Shown: positions 10,386 through 22,744 of the stretch, piece after piece
How positions within the stretch are numbered: the stretch's first letter is position 1
How the letters are laid out: every line of letters begins with the position of its first letter
NCBI RefSeq assembly: GCF_000003855.2
Contig: NW_003101650.1
Location: 71,054 to 135,053 of the forward strand
Length of the DNA: 64,000 nt
DNA from: Blastomyces gilchristii SLH14081
Taxonomy: Eukaryota > Ascomycota > Eurotiomycetes > Onygenales > Ajellomycetaceae
Reading direction: 5' to 3'
Notes under the pieces: generated by a model
Database searches by the model: none
The model's input: only the letters and a program-made list of their open reading frames with translations
What the model was told of the DNA's origin: nothing
Made by a program: the position numbers and the translations under genes

Positions 10386-13300
10386 CTGTACTGTACTTGT
10401 GTAGGAAGTTGTGGAGAGGGACAAGGGTTGGCACCGACTGCGACCGGATGGTGTGGCTAGCTAGCTCCCAGCTCAGCCCTCATGCTTGGTTTGAGGGATG
10501 ATTTTTTTAGGGATCCGAATCAAAATTGCAGCTGAGTTGTCAGAGAACCACGCAGCAGCAATAGTAGTAGCCTAAATAATGGTAAATGTTTTGATATCTC
10601 TCCCCCCGTCCACGAAGCCATAAACGCATAAAACCAGCCGCTTCCGGCTGCAAAGAAGCCGTAGTTCGCTTAGTGTTCCGTAATTGGACTAGCGACCGCC
10701 ATGGCCGGCGGCCAATCACAAGCTGATGGAAAGACGCCATATCAACCTGAGATGATGAGGAAATGCATACTATCTCTATCTACAAAAAAATATTAGAGCT
10801 GAAGGACTTGAAGAAACCAACCATCCTGCAACAATTATCAATATAGTTATCAAGATTTATCAGTTTTTATTGATTTCAAGGGTGTGCCGCGCTACGCTCC
10901 CACAGGGATAACTCAGATCGGGCCCGGGATGCTAGATAATCTCGATCGATAGCTGGTTACCGGATTCTCGCCCGGAAGAATGGCATTGTCCGTCTAGACT
11001 ACATAGAAGATGATTCCGCCAGCTCTACGGAGTATTGCGTATGAGAAATATTTCCAAAATAAATTCAGAATGATCATCTCTCTCTAACCCGTCCCTGTCG
11101 TCATCACTCTTCCTCTTCCTTGCGTTCTCTCAAGGCCAAAGCACCAATGATTGCTCATCCCAAAAAGCCACAAAAAATGATTTTTGAGGCTTCGAATTGC
11201 GAAACAGCTGTGCAAGTAAAACGCATAGCGTTCGCAAGGCCCCTTCTCAAACTTCAGGTCCCTTTCCCGCGGCCAATCCTTGCTCGTTCTCGTGCTTGGA
11301 CAGGCGTGCTGGGAACGGCTCTTCTTGCATACGCCCCGCCTTGGCGGCCCCTTGCCCTGGAAACAGATATGATTGACACAGTGAAGATGCCATTCTTCTG
11401 ATGATCACGAAAACAGAGACAAAAAAGCGATGCCGAAATGACACCAATTGACTAGTTACCGTCGCCAAGTCCCGAAACCATCGCACCTTTCTGCTAACTC
11501 GCCCTCCGGATTATCTCTCATCGTCCTGTAACCCCTCACTTGTGCCGGACCTTATCGTGACAAGCAATGGCCAACCATATTGATTCTTCATCTCCAACTA
11601 CTTTTTCTGCTCTGTCATATAGCATATATCTGTGTTGCATGAGGTGGAGCTGTGAGACCTTTTCATAACAGAAGCTCTCTCTCTCTCACTTGTCCTTTTT
11701 CGCATGGCAATGGCAAATCCCTTCTCGCTTGACAACCAATATCTCTCCATTATCGCTTACAGGCCCGAGATTGCCTCATAGAGCCATATTCTGTGTCAAT
11801 TGGGAGCATGTTTGTCAAACCTATACATGCAAAACTAAATTGAACGGGTTAGTTGAGGAGATTCTATCCATTTGATCTTGAACACATGACACAACAGGAA
11901 TAGGAATGTCGATCCCAAGGTCGCCGTTTCATCTCACTACCCCGTGCGACGTGGGATGTCGATGGATGTTTCTTGTATATGCATTTTGGCTCTATGGTGC
12001 CGCCTCTCTCTCTCTGCATCCAAGTTGTACTGTACAACATCTTGGAAACGGAAAATTGATCAACTTCTCCCCATTTTCGGGACCCCGTCGCAGCATCTGC
12101 TACTACGGAGTCTACACAGAGTCTACAATTAGAGATTAAATGGTGCAAAAGGGCCACAGAACCAAATTTTTCATGCTGGAAGAAATTTCTCTCTATCCTA
12201 TGATCTCCCACCCCCGCATCCCTACCATTTGTTAGGGTTTGGCAATGCTGGCACTTCCTAACTCAAGGCCAAACACTCCAATTATATAGGATTAGATAAT
12301 GCTGGCCAGCAACGCTGTCAGAGGAATCATACTCGATACACCTGGTACACTCATGTCGTCCAATTGCAAAGAGATGAAAAGAGCAGCGGTGGGAAATTAC
12401 TATTGGAGATGCAACGGTTTCATTTTGATAGCTATTTGATATGAAAAGAACCAATGCTGGCCCTCCGCCGACATAACGCTGTGCGACGAATATCAAAACT
12501 CTGCTAGGATGATAACCCGTTAAAAATAAAAATAAAATAATAAAAAATAAAAATACTAACAATCCTTCCATGTATCTAAATCTTAAGTAAAAAGTGTTCT
12601 AAACTCTAGCATTCCCACCACATAGCTTCTCTCCTCTCACTATCCAACCATAGTCTGTCATACTCCCTTCTGCCCTACAGATATCCCTCAAAAGGAACCA
12701 GGCCATCTGTCGTATCATGGTTTCTCTGTTTGTAAATTCCTAATCGATCGTATCTGAACCACCACCACCACCCCCCAGGGCCCATCCGGACATACCACCA
12801 ACCCATCATCCCCTCACTCCTCCTCATTCCCCCCTTCACCTCCTCTCCCCCTCTCTCTTTATCTATGTGCGTTCAAGATCCACGTCAAATTTCAATTTGC
12901 GCAACCTTCTGCTCTCTCCCCTCTCTCCCCCTCCCCCTTTATACGTCATCCAAGCCTTCCCTCAAAATCCCCATCACCGTCACCTCACCACACATTACCC
13001 GATGAAACCCTCGATCAAAAACCCGGGTTGAAAAGAGGGGATCTAGATCACATTTTCTACGCACTGTCATACATGTACATGTACAGACACACTTATATAT
13101 ATATATATACATGTCGCAGTAGCAGCTTAGATCCCCACCCGCCATGCCGGCGAGTAGAAGGGAGGAATGAAGAAAAAAGAGGAAGGAGAAGAAACGAAGG
13201 AACGATCAGATATGTAAGGAAGAAGAAGAGGAACGGATAGGGTAAAAGAGGCGACATTGTACACCACCAGTCGAGTGCAGTTCACAATTCTCTCTGTACG

Positions 13301-13514
13301 CGGTAAAAGAGAGCAGCATGTGTAGTTATTTATCGTATCATTACACAACAGGTTGTGAAGGGAATCCAACGCTTTTTTCCCCTTTCTAGAACCCTTCCAA
13401 GGGTCCTTCCCCTGCCGGATTCCGAGCTGGCCGCGGAGAAAGATAGAAACGGCGCTTCTCCTGCTTCTATTTTCATTTGCTCTATTTCTCTTTTTGTAAA
13501 AAGCACTACTGGCA

Positions 13515-13534
13515 GTGGTGGTGGTGGTGGTGGT
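13515..13534. repeat. (GTG/TGG)n trinucleotide run
   Basis: Six to seven uninterrupted TGG units in intergenic DNA. Confidence 0.9.
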
Positions 13535-15020
13535 CCATGTAGTAGTAGCCTGACCTAATACTGCATCAGTTCAATATCACGCTCAGGAGGCGATCAGGGA
13601 AAACCATGCGGTTCTACTGGTCGGATATCCACGTAATACATAGTTCCTATATACACACCTGGATACTTAAAGTACTCATATGGATCAAAAGAAGTAAAAC
13701 TCCCGCCCGTATCATATGGCTTTCATTGGTTTGAATGACAGCCGGTAGAACTCTAGACTCCAGTTTTATAGTCGGGCATACATATTTTACATCCATATTA
13801 ATTTTGCTCTTCACAATACAATCCTAGCATTGGAAATCAATATATAGTTATACCTAGGTATATATCAACCCCCTTGTTTTACATTAACTTCTGTCTCCCA
13901 TTCCTTTATTTTTTCTCTCTTCTAGGCTCCCATGCCAAGTGAAAAACTATATTTACATATATATATCCCTCTATTTGTTCCCTAAGATCTTGATGTGAGT
14001 CAATCTCTTACGATGCTACCATGCACTGTCCACCGTGCCTCTGTACGCCATGCTGTGCCCGATCATTCATTCATCCATCTCTCTCGAGGTTCTGGACACA
14101 TAGGAACGGGGGCGGAAGGGGGAAAATGAAAGAATGAAAGAAAGAAAGAAATCTGGAAATGGCCGCCATATGTATATATCTATTCTATATTACGAAGATG
14201 ATAACAAAATTGGACTGGAAGGAAACTAACAGCTAAAAAAAAATATTCGATGAAGCACACTCACACTCTCTCTCTCACACACCACCTGTTCCGTACAACG
14301 TTCGTTAGCTAGCCAGAAACGACCAGACACATACTGACCTACAAATATACTGACCTACATATATTTGCACCGAGCACGAACGAACAAATGAAGATGACCC
14401 GGGGGCGCGCGGGGTAATCATGAAGTGACATGAAATGTTAAAGGGCTAGACCAACGCAGGTGGGAGACACTTTGGCCTTCTTAAACCTGGGTTTATTATT
14501 AAATATTGGTTTGGTGGAAGGGAGGTGTTGAAGGAGGAGAGGAGATGAGGGGGGGATTAAGATATTAGAGAGGAGAGTACTTTGCACAATCCAATCCGCC
14601 ATTTGGTGCAAGAATATTTGCTCCGGTTAGCCCCTTTGTTCTTCTCTTATTTATTGTTTGTTGTATTGTTTTAGAATAAGGATAGGCAAAGAATAAGAAA
14701 CGGAGCGGAACTTTTTCGTCATTTTGAGCAATTGTAAGTTTTCTCACTGCTGCTGCTTGCTGATTTTGGGGTGAATAACGGCTGAACGGAGGGCAAGGAT
14801 TTTTTTTAAGAACAGGAAGACGGATAAAAAGTTATGAGAATAAAAAGGTAAGTGAAATGAAATAAAAAAAAAATCGAAAAAATCGTCTAATCCATCCATT
14901 TCATTTCAATCCATCGTTAAACCAGTTATATAAATAAAAAAATTTGCAAAAAAAGGGAAAAAAGGGAAAAAAGAAAGGATAAAAAAGCCTCTCCCCACGT
15001 GCAGTGCGGTGGACGTTATG

Positions 15021-15036
15021 TGATGATGATGATGAT
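15021..15036. repeat. (TGA)n trinucleotide run
   Basis: Five tandem TGA units about 430 bp beyond the stop codon of the J-protein gene, possibly in its 3' UTR. Confidence 0.85.
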
Positions 15037-15469
15037 AGCAATAGGAAAGGAAATATAGAAAAAAGTTATGAATAGAAGAACAGACATAGAAAAGAGCATG
15101 AAACTAATCGGAGGTGCTTCGGAAGACAGAGGGAAAAACAAGATGAAGTATAAATAACGGGAGAGAAAGAGACGATTAAGAGATTGGATAAAAACAGCCC
15201 TAACCAGCTCTTGTAGCAAAACATGGTAAAAAAGGAAGAGGATGAGGGAAAATCATTGGATGGGAAGCGGGCGTGGGATGATAAGTATTAAACCAGCCAG
15301 ATGAAAAGGGTGGGAACCAGGAAAATAAAAGGAGCAGAAGAAATGGTTTCCCTTTTTCTGACGCTAAGTCCGCTCGACTCCCCTTTTGCATTACTGGAAA
15401 GCCCTCCTAAAAAAATGCAAGCCTCCCACAAACTCCAAACTCTCCCGCAAAATGTCGGGAAGAAAACTT

Positions 15470-16970
15470 CTATTGAGACGCGCACTGCATCCGCTCAGCA
15501 CCGGGAGGAATATCATCATCGTCTTCATCACCCATGTGTACAGCTCCATGCGCTCTCGCCCGGCCACTATCCTCAACATCCTCTAGGTTGAAATCTTCCA
15601 CCATCGAGTCCGCAGGGGGCTGCGGTTGTAGGGGACGGGGCGGCAGCACCTGCTCGAGAAGTTCTACGTTACGAATATCTTCCTTTTCGGGGAACTTGAC
15701 GTTGAATTGGATGTATAAGTTGCCGAAATCGTGGTGGCGGAAGGAGGGCATTCCCTGGCCCTTGATAACTTTGATTTGCCCTACAGAAAAAAAAAAAAAA
15801 GAAAAAAAAAGGTTAGCTCAAGCCATAGATGAAGGAAGTGGATGGGAGTAGATCGGGAGGGTTGTGGTGGAAGCTTACCAGGCGTGATTGGTTCGCCGGG
15901 AGCGATTTGTACTGTCAGCCATCGGTCGTCCAGATGTTCGACATTGATTGTGCCGCCAGCGAGAGCAGTTAAGAGATCAATATCAGCCTGGTAGAAGAGG
16001 TCGTCATCTTTGCGCTGGAATCTTGGATGTGGTTGCTGGTCTATTTCGAACTGAACATCACCCGTTATAACGCCTGGCGCCTGGTCACCTTCACCACGGA
16101 AATCAATCTTGTGCCCTGGCTTAACACCCCGGTCGATATGCACATGTAGGACTTTTCTTTCAATAATGACTTTGTTGCCTTTGCACTTCTTGCAACGATC
16201 ACGTTCGTTGATGACCTGTCCCGTCCTGTCGCAGTCCGAACACTCCACAACGAATCGCTGAATCATAGGCCCCATCTGGCGCATCATGGTCCGTTTACCC
16301 GTACCACCGCAGGGACCACACTGCTTGACAGATCCTGGCTTGCCGCCAATTCCATCGCATCCCGGACAAATAACGGATTTCTTCAAAGCCAACTTTGAGA
16401 TCTTGCCTCGGTAGATATCCTCCAGAGAGACTTTGAGGGGATGGACAATGGTGCGCGCCTTCTTGGGGCCCGTGTCTCTCATTCCACCACCAAACATACC
16501 ACCAAAGGCGCTTCCACCAAAGAACTGGGCGAAGAGGTCTTCCGCCTGCATTCCACCTCCGGCACCGCCTTGCTCCAAGCCTTCTTCGCCATACTGGTCG
16601 TATATCTGCCGTTTCTGGGAATCTGAGAGAATTTCATAGGCGTGAGAGAGATCCTTGAATTTCTCTGCAGCTTCGGGATTATGGGCATTCTTGTCTAGAA
16701 GAGTGAAAATGCATCAGAATTAAGTTAAAAGAAAGGCTACATCGCGTAATATAACAAACAGTTGTAACGCACCAGGATGATGTTTCAAAGCACCCTTCTT
16801 ATAGGCGGTTTTCAGTTCCGCATCAGTAGCGTTGGGGGACACCTAATCGTTTCAAAGTTAGAACGCCTTTCCATATCTTGAATGTGCACGCTGCAACACT
16901 TTTCCTCAAGGGAAATAGCAAAGGTCCCACGTACCCCTAGGATATCATAGTACTTGGTTTCCTTCACCAT
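15470..16970 (-). CDS. Type I J-protein (Hsp40), Ydj1/Mas5 orthologue, farnesylated
   Basis: Cochaperone that delivers unfolded clients to cytosolic Hsp70 and stimulates its ATPase; at the ER and mitochondrial surface it helps protein import (known for yeast Ydj1). I read four exons: 16970-16935, 16842-16773, 16694-15879 and 15780-15470, summing to 1233 nt (410 residues; Ydj1 is of about the same length). Exon 1 encodes [12 protein letters not shown]. The J domain carries HPD at residues 34-36, and intron 2 splits the codon for this Asp. A Gly/Phe-rich linker follows ([13 protein letters not shown]). The zinc region spans residues 145-210 with four CxxCxGxG-type repeats ([32 protein letters not shown]), then the client-binding C-terminal domain. 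The last four residues, CASQ, form a CaaX box, so farnesylation is expected. All introns are GT-AG, with donors GTACGT, GTGCGT and GTAAGC. The last intron ends in a long T-run before the acceptor. Confidence 0.97.
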
Positions 16971-17990
16971 GTTGGCGCAAGTCCAAAAATATGCTTTTCA
17001 AATTGGGGAAAAGGGAAAACGGAGGAGAGGAAGATGAGGGATGTAGTCAGGTATTGAGGCAAACAAGCCGTTTGTTATCGACCTGCTTCTTTAATTTTCA
17101 GAGGGGCGAAATCTCATACGGCTTGAATGAACGGTTACAAGGAGGAGCGTGGTGTGGTGAATTGGTGTGGATTCGGCTAAATAGATGTGATGAAGGGAGG
17201 TAATTCTTGAGAACAGGAACAAAGGGTATCTCAACAGAAGGTTTTACTTTGCACCGCACTGGTAGCAAGGGATCAAAGATAATGAGGATGGGAGCGAAGT
17301 GAGGAAGATGGGATGGTGTAGGTGGTTGATCTCAGAGGGGGAAGACACGACGAAGAATAATAAATGTTGGTTAAGGAAAAAAAAAAGCTCTGGGGTGATA
17401 GACCTTGATGTATTGGGCTGGTAACAGGGCAGATTTTTGCCTGGTACCGTACAACGGTAATGGCAAAAGAGCGTAAAATTGAAAGATTACACAAGGTATC
17501 TCGAAAACACCGCCGACTACTTTCATTTTCATACAGTAACGATATCACCCTCTTTTCCTTTGAAACTGAAGGAATATGAGCTTTAGGTTAAGGGGATAAA
17601 TAGTACCGGTTATATCTAACATTTGCTCTTATCTTACATTGCTAGGCGCTTCTATCCGAAATATAGATGGTGTTTATTGTATTCACAGTATTTGCGGTAC
17701 CTGAAAAATACCAAATATTCCAGAGCCCCAAACCGGGGTCTTACTGCATCGGGCAAGGCGCTCCCTTCTATACGGGGCTTAGCGCCGCCGAGCGCTGATT
17801 CCGAAGCTTTCGAAGTGTTTCCATCGCTGTTGGGCGCTGCTCCAGGGCTGTCTCTAGCTAGATCCACGCGTTTCTGCGGCCTTCCATGATCCCGTCGCCC
17901 ACTGTTGTTGCCTTGGCTGAGCGAGAAAGTGGAAGAATAATAGAGAAGAAAACAATCAACGCAGAGTACGAGTGGCGACGAGGAAGGGAT
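16971..17990. other. J-protein upstream region with a GC-rich island at the isochore edge
   Basis: Should hold the J-protein promoter. Between about 17722 and 17890 GC content rises and both strands stay open for more than 60 codons (plus 17623-17889, minus 17652-17867). The minus-strand frame is rich in Ala, Ser, Gly and Arg and can be extended upstream to about 17920 without a stop, but it has no recognised motif. It may be an exon end, a remnant of an unmutated repeat or chance. The last GC-balanced bases lie near 17990, where the AT-rich block begins. Confidence 0.4.
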
Positions 17991-18311
17991 TGAACACTAC
18001 CACATAACTTCTTTTATATTTTTGTTATTTTGATGATCTACAGCCAGGATGTTATTTTACGCCGTATGTATTTTTGATTGTCTAGCCTCGGTATTAAAGT
18101 AGTAGTCTAATCGTGCTGCTTACTCACTCACCTCTAGTGAGTGTATCATATCAAAACAATAAAAATCTTGTAAATTCTTAATCTGCATCTTCATTAATTA
18201 ATTAATAATCATCACAATATTGAATAAAGATAAAAATATTGAAAAGTGTATTTAATAAGCTATTACTATCTGTAAGAGATCTACACTAAATAGATTAGTA
18301 TAATATTTATA

Positions 18312-18548
18312 TTATTATTATTATTCTTTAATTATAGATATATATAGTCAGAGACTATAATATCTATCTGAGAACTCTTAGTTCTCAGGGTTTTTCCTAT
18401 ATCTATAAAGTTAACTATTATACATTTATTAATTTCAGATATATAAAATCAGAAAATTCCAGCTCAGAATATAAAAACTGTTTATAAATTACAGTATTTT
18501 AACATCTTCTAATACTTTGAAATCATTTGATAATATCATGACAAAAGA
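18312..18548 (-). mobile_element. LINE 3' end fragment, interrupted by LTR element E
   Basis: This stretch is the reverse complement of the 3' end of the LINE at 22745-26869 (compare 26640-26869), sharing the segments around AGTTCTCAG and CAAATGATTTCAAAG. Its TTA-repeat end (18312-18325) corresponds to the TAA tail of the LINE. Homology continues right up to the LTR that begins at 18549, so the LTR element appears to have inserted into this LINE copy. The remainder of the LINE is not seen in the window. Confidence 0.8.
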
Positions 18549-19430
18549 TGTCACGCTCCCGGCCGCGTCAAGACTCTGCTGTGGTTTTACACAGCTTATC
18601 ACTTTCATACAGATAATTTTATTCTGTCTGAACTGGTTTCTAATTACTCTATAACATCATTCAGATATATCATAGAAAGATTTAATTGATAAATATAAGA
18701 ACTCTGCTTCTATACAAGATTAGTAGATTACTCTTTCTTAATAGTAAGATACTGCTAAGATATTACTCTGACTATTCTTACTTATAAAATAAGAGAAGAG
18801 TATCTATTCATTATCTATATAAAATAATTAGATACTAACTTTTTATTAAAGAAACTAGTGATTTATTTTTCTTCTACTGAAATATATATAAGAGTTACTA
18901 TATATCTTATATAATTTTCTTAATATACTAAGTATTATATCTATAATATTCTTATAATAACTCTGTAGTCTACAAGCTCACTATTTAAGTAAGATAGTTA
19001 AGCTTACTTATATAGTTTCTTAAATAACTATTTCTATACAATATTATTAGCTAGTCACTGCTTTGATTCTATTATATTACAATTTAAATTACTTAATCTA
19101 ATTATAAGTTTGAATCAGTCAAGCTCTAATAGACTGATATAATCTTATATATTTATACTGAGACTGACTTAATTTCATTCTCTGAAGAAAATATTATATT
19201 ATTTTCTAGAGTATGTATATCTCTACTCTAATAGAAATCTGAGATTTCTAAATCTATTGTATATTTTAATATAAGCTTTTTAACTGCTCTATCACTGCTG
19301 TGATCACTGATCTCTACACATCTATATTTATTATAAAGATAGAGAGATTAAGATTGAAGATTTTTTAAAATATAAGAGAAACATCTTATCTGAATTTCTC
19401 AGCTTTATCTGTATTCTTAAATGAAAATTT
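18549..19430 (+). mobile_element. Ty3/gypsy element 'E', first copy: 5' LTR and start of gag, broken by element A
   Basis: The LTR is 18549-19081 (533 bp, TG...CA) and begins TGTCACGCTCCCGGCCGCG, the only unmutated part. The same 533-bp LTR occurs in reverse at 28708-29240 and 50465-50997. Internal homology with the second E copy (reverse of 50464-50100) continues through the leader and the first gag codons to about 19430, where element A starts. The distal part of this E copy lies beyond A and outside the window. Confidence 0.85.
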
Positions 19431-22400
19431 TATGGTTTGAAAGAACGTATAACTGTCGGATAATAACACAGCCGCTTCTGAACTTGCTTACAAATGTAAA
19501 GAAGGTCATAGCAGCCACTAATTAATTTAGTATATAATATATAAGAAGTCAGTGTATATCTGTAATTATACACTGACTTAAGCAACCTTTGAATCATATC
19601 TGATAGCATGTCTAAAAACTGATGAGAAGTGCAGACTTCTTCAGAATATGATAATTTCATCTATGAAGTGATTTGTAGTTATTATGTCAGTGTGATTCTA
19701 GAACATCTCAAAAGATAATGTATAAAGAGTAGTAAGTAGAAGAGTATCTGATTAATACTGCTTTACTTATAGAGAGAAAACTTCACACTCAGATGAATGT
19801 CATGTATAGTACATGAACAGATAAGATGTGAGAAAGAGAATAAGAGTGATAAATGAGATTCAAAGAAGTTCACTCTCTACTCAAAAGAAGAATAAAAAGA
19901 AAAGAGTGATTATCACTGAAGTTATATAATAACAATAGAAATCATATAATAATATAGTGATATAATAATATAGTGATATAATAATAGTGATATAATAATA
20001 GACATTATATAATCAATGAGAAATCACTGAAATGAATATCTTTTCTAGTTAATATAAACAATATTCTTCTCTGCTATCTGAACTGAAAGATATGCAGAAT
20101 CTCTCAGAGAGTTTACTTAAAGTAGTAAGAAAAGTAGCTGAAATCACTGAACTGAAATTGAAGCTCTGTATATGTATGAGAATTCTAAACAAAATTAAGA
20201 CCTTATGTATACAGTGACAGACTGAGACAGAAGTTAAACAACAATTAACATTTGCTGCAGATCAAGCATTCACTATGAAGAGCTTCACTGATATAATTAT
20301 CATTATTAATAAGAATAGAGAAAATCAGATCTTAGATCTGCAGTGAGAGATTGAATGTTTATATAGATAGATAACTACACTGAATCTGAAGATCTTATCA
20401 TAATTATTCACAATCTCTTCAAAAGTATACATATCATTGAAGACTGCTGTGCAGAATGAGAATCTGAGTATGAGATATATCAAGTCAGAAGATCTACTGA
20501 AGTTATTAAGCTTTAATAATAACTGAAAAAATGATGCTGCAATCAGCTGACTAAGTCAGATATAATTATATTATTAAATCAAACATGAACTCATAGACAG
20601 ACAGTTAACAGAATTTCAACAAGTTTTAAAATCTGTCACATTTCTATATAAAAAAGTGAAGTCATTATAAATAGCTGATGAAAAGATAAGTCTTGCAGAT
20701 TTGAAGTGATATTTATTCTTACAAACATGAAATGAGTTTTTCAAATAAATCTTACACAACTTTAAGAAAGTGAATATATAAGATAAGTGTTATAAATACT
20801 TCACTGAGTGTAGACAAGTGAGTGACCTTACATTATACTTTACATACTTCAGCTTATACTATCTTATACTGAATGAAGAGCTTTCAATATCTTTCTATTT
20901 ACAGATCTTTATTCATAATCTTATACCTGAGTTAAGAGTGAAATGAAAATACTTAATCTTATAATCAGATACAGTGAAAGAAGCATATAATATTCTTATT
21001 ATATAGAAATAAATAAGTCAATTGTAATAGAAAATACTGCAATTGAGTATATCTCAGTAAAGAACAGATAATCAGACTTCTACAATATAAGTTATATACT
21101 TAGACATGATAAATCTGGATCTGAATATCATTGTTAAAGCACTGAATTCAATGAAAAAGAAATTCTCTAAGTGAAAATCTTGATATCATGAGTATCAAGC
21201 TTACTTCAACTATGAATATCAAAATCATGATACAAAAGATTGCACACAGTGTACATAGTCAAGAAAAGCAAGAGAGTTAAAAAACTAGCAGAATCAGTGA
21301 GCTTGAAGACACTTGCTGATATTTTATGAAAAGTCTTCAAAGTGAAAGATATATCTGTGTTAGAAGACTCTCTGAATTCTGTAAATATCAAGAAAAAGCA
21401 GATGTCTGACTGAGATGTGAGTGAGAATGAAGTGAACACTCATCTCAATGTCTTAAGATCTGAAATATTAATGTATAAGAGACACTTGAGTAAGAATCAA
21501 GAGATGACTGTAAAAGTATTAACAGACACATAAGCTTCTATATAATATATTAATGATTATATAATTTAAAGACTGAAAGAGATCTGCTGAGTGAAGAATC
21601 TCTGATATATAAAATTATCTAATAACTGATATTTAATATTATCTGTAAGAGTAAGAGTTCTCTTGTACTTCAGAGAATGATCTTGCTATATTTGAGTATA
21701 AGAGCTGCAGAATGTGAAATACAATCTTATTTTTAAACTTAATTAATTTCAAAGATTCAATTCACAGATTCAATGATGTACATGTTATATGTAATTAACT
21801 AATAGAAAGAAAATGATTCATACAATTCTATCAACTGATATGAGAAGAACATTTCATGTCTCTGATATAGAAGAATTAAATCTGCTTACACATTAAGAAG
21901 TAAAGAGAATGATTTATAAGATCTCATCTAAAAGCATTCTATATATCATACAGAATCTGAAAGTGAAGAAAATCAAGAGAAAGAATATACAGAAGAATAA
22001 ACATATGAAGAAGCTTCTGAAGAAGTATGAAAAGATCTTTCAAATAGATCTTTTACTGAAATTACTGCTGAAATAAGAATTCATACATGAGATTGATATG
22101 AGAGATGTAAAATCAGTCAATCAGAATGTATATTCTCTGTCATAAATATATCTTGAAGAACAGAAGTGTCAGATCACAGATCTTCTAGAACATGATCTCA
22201 TATAATTCTCATTAAGTATGTGAGACTTTTCAGTTCTATTTATGAAAAAGATGAGTGAGAAGTGATGAATATGTATTGATTATTAAGCACTCAACAAGCT
22301 TATAATCAAGAATAAATATTCATTATTATAGATTTAATAACAGTTGAATACAATTGAAAATATCTGATATCTATTGAAGATTGATCTTCTCTCAGAATAC

Positions 22401-22744
22401 TGACAGATCTGTGTAGATGAACTGTCAGTCTCATAAATCACATTTAATATATAATAGAGAAAGTTTGAATTTCTGATAATATTATTCAGTCTGATAAATA
22501 TATCTGTCATCTTTCAAATAATGATGAATACAATTCTTTATAAACAGAATGAAATCTCATATCTTATATATCTCAATGATATTCTAGTCTTTTCAAACTC
22601 ATATAATAAACATCTGAAGTATTTTGATAAAGTGCTTATAACACTGACAGAGTATAAGCTCTATATCAAATCAATCAAGTGTGTGTTTAAAATGAAAGAG
22701 TTGAAGTTTATAGAATATGTAGTAAGTGATGACTGTATACATTT
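19431..22744 (+). mobile_element. Ty3/gypsy element 'A', segment 1: LTR, gag, protease, RT (mutated)
   Basis: Starts with the equivalent of TGTGGTTCGGAAG (here TATGGTTTGAAAG) and aligns with copy B (58896 onward) throughout. An LTR/leader of roughly 600 bp is followed by a gag-like region (about 20.05-21.0 kb), a protease region (about 21.5 kb, where DTGAS is broken by a stop) and reverse transcriptase. The RT active site reads YLND (22569-22580) where YLDD or YMDD is expected. Stops occur throughout, so it cannot encode a working polyprotein. It is cut at 22744 by a LINE insertion. The exact LTR 3' end cannot be set because A and B stay similar across it. Confidence 0.85.
22732..22744. repeat. 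13-bp target-site duplication of the LINE (left copy)
   Basis: ACTGTATACATTT here and at 26870-26882 flanks the LINE. Copy B has a single equivalent site at about 62199-62211 with the RT reading frame continuing through it. Confidence 0.85.

Larger units (their letters stand above)
8673..15469. other. Long gene-poor interval between sulfate permease and J-protein genes
   Basis: Nearly 6.8 kb without a recognisable coding region on either strand; the ORFs present are short, low-complexity or motif-free. It should contain the permease promoter and 5' UTR (just above 8672) and the J-protein 3' UTR (just below 15470). Visible contents are GTGT-rich sequence (8810-8830), pyrimidine tracts (9265-9340, 12760-12945), AT microsatellites (9643-9678, 13080-13112), CAGCACC short repeats (10074-10110), a 16-bp palindrome (10370-10385), a TGG run (13515-13534), GAAA repeats (about 14125-14150) and a TGA run (15021-15036). 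Non-coding transcripts or small genes of unknown families cannot be excluded. Confidence 0.6.

Noticed and set aside
10901..10914. Large-subunit rRNA-like sequence CACAGGGATAACTC
   Set aside because: Similarity to the conserved rRNA segment ends after about 13 bases on both sides, so it is probably chance.
11120..11401. 93-codon plus-strand ORF
   Set aside because: No motif or typical start, overlapped by an equally long minus-strand ORF; consistent with chance in GC-balanced intergenic DNA.
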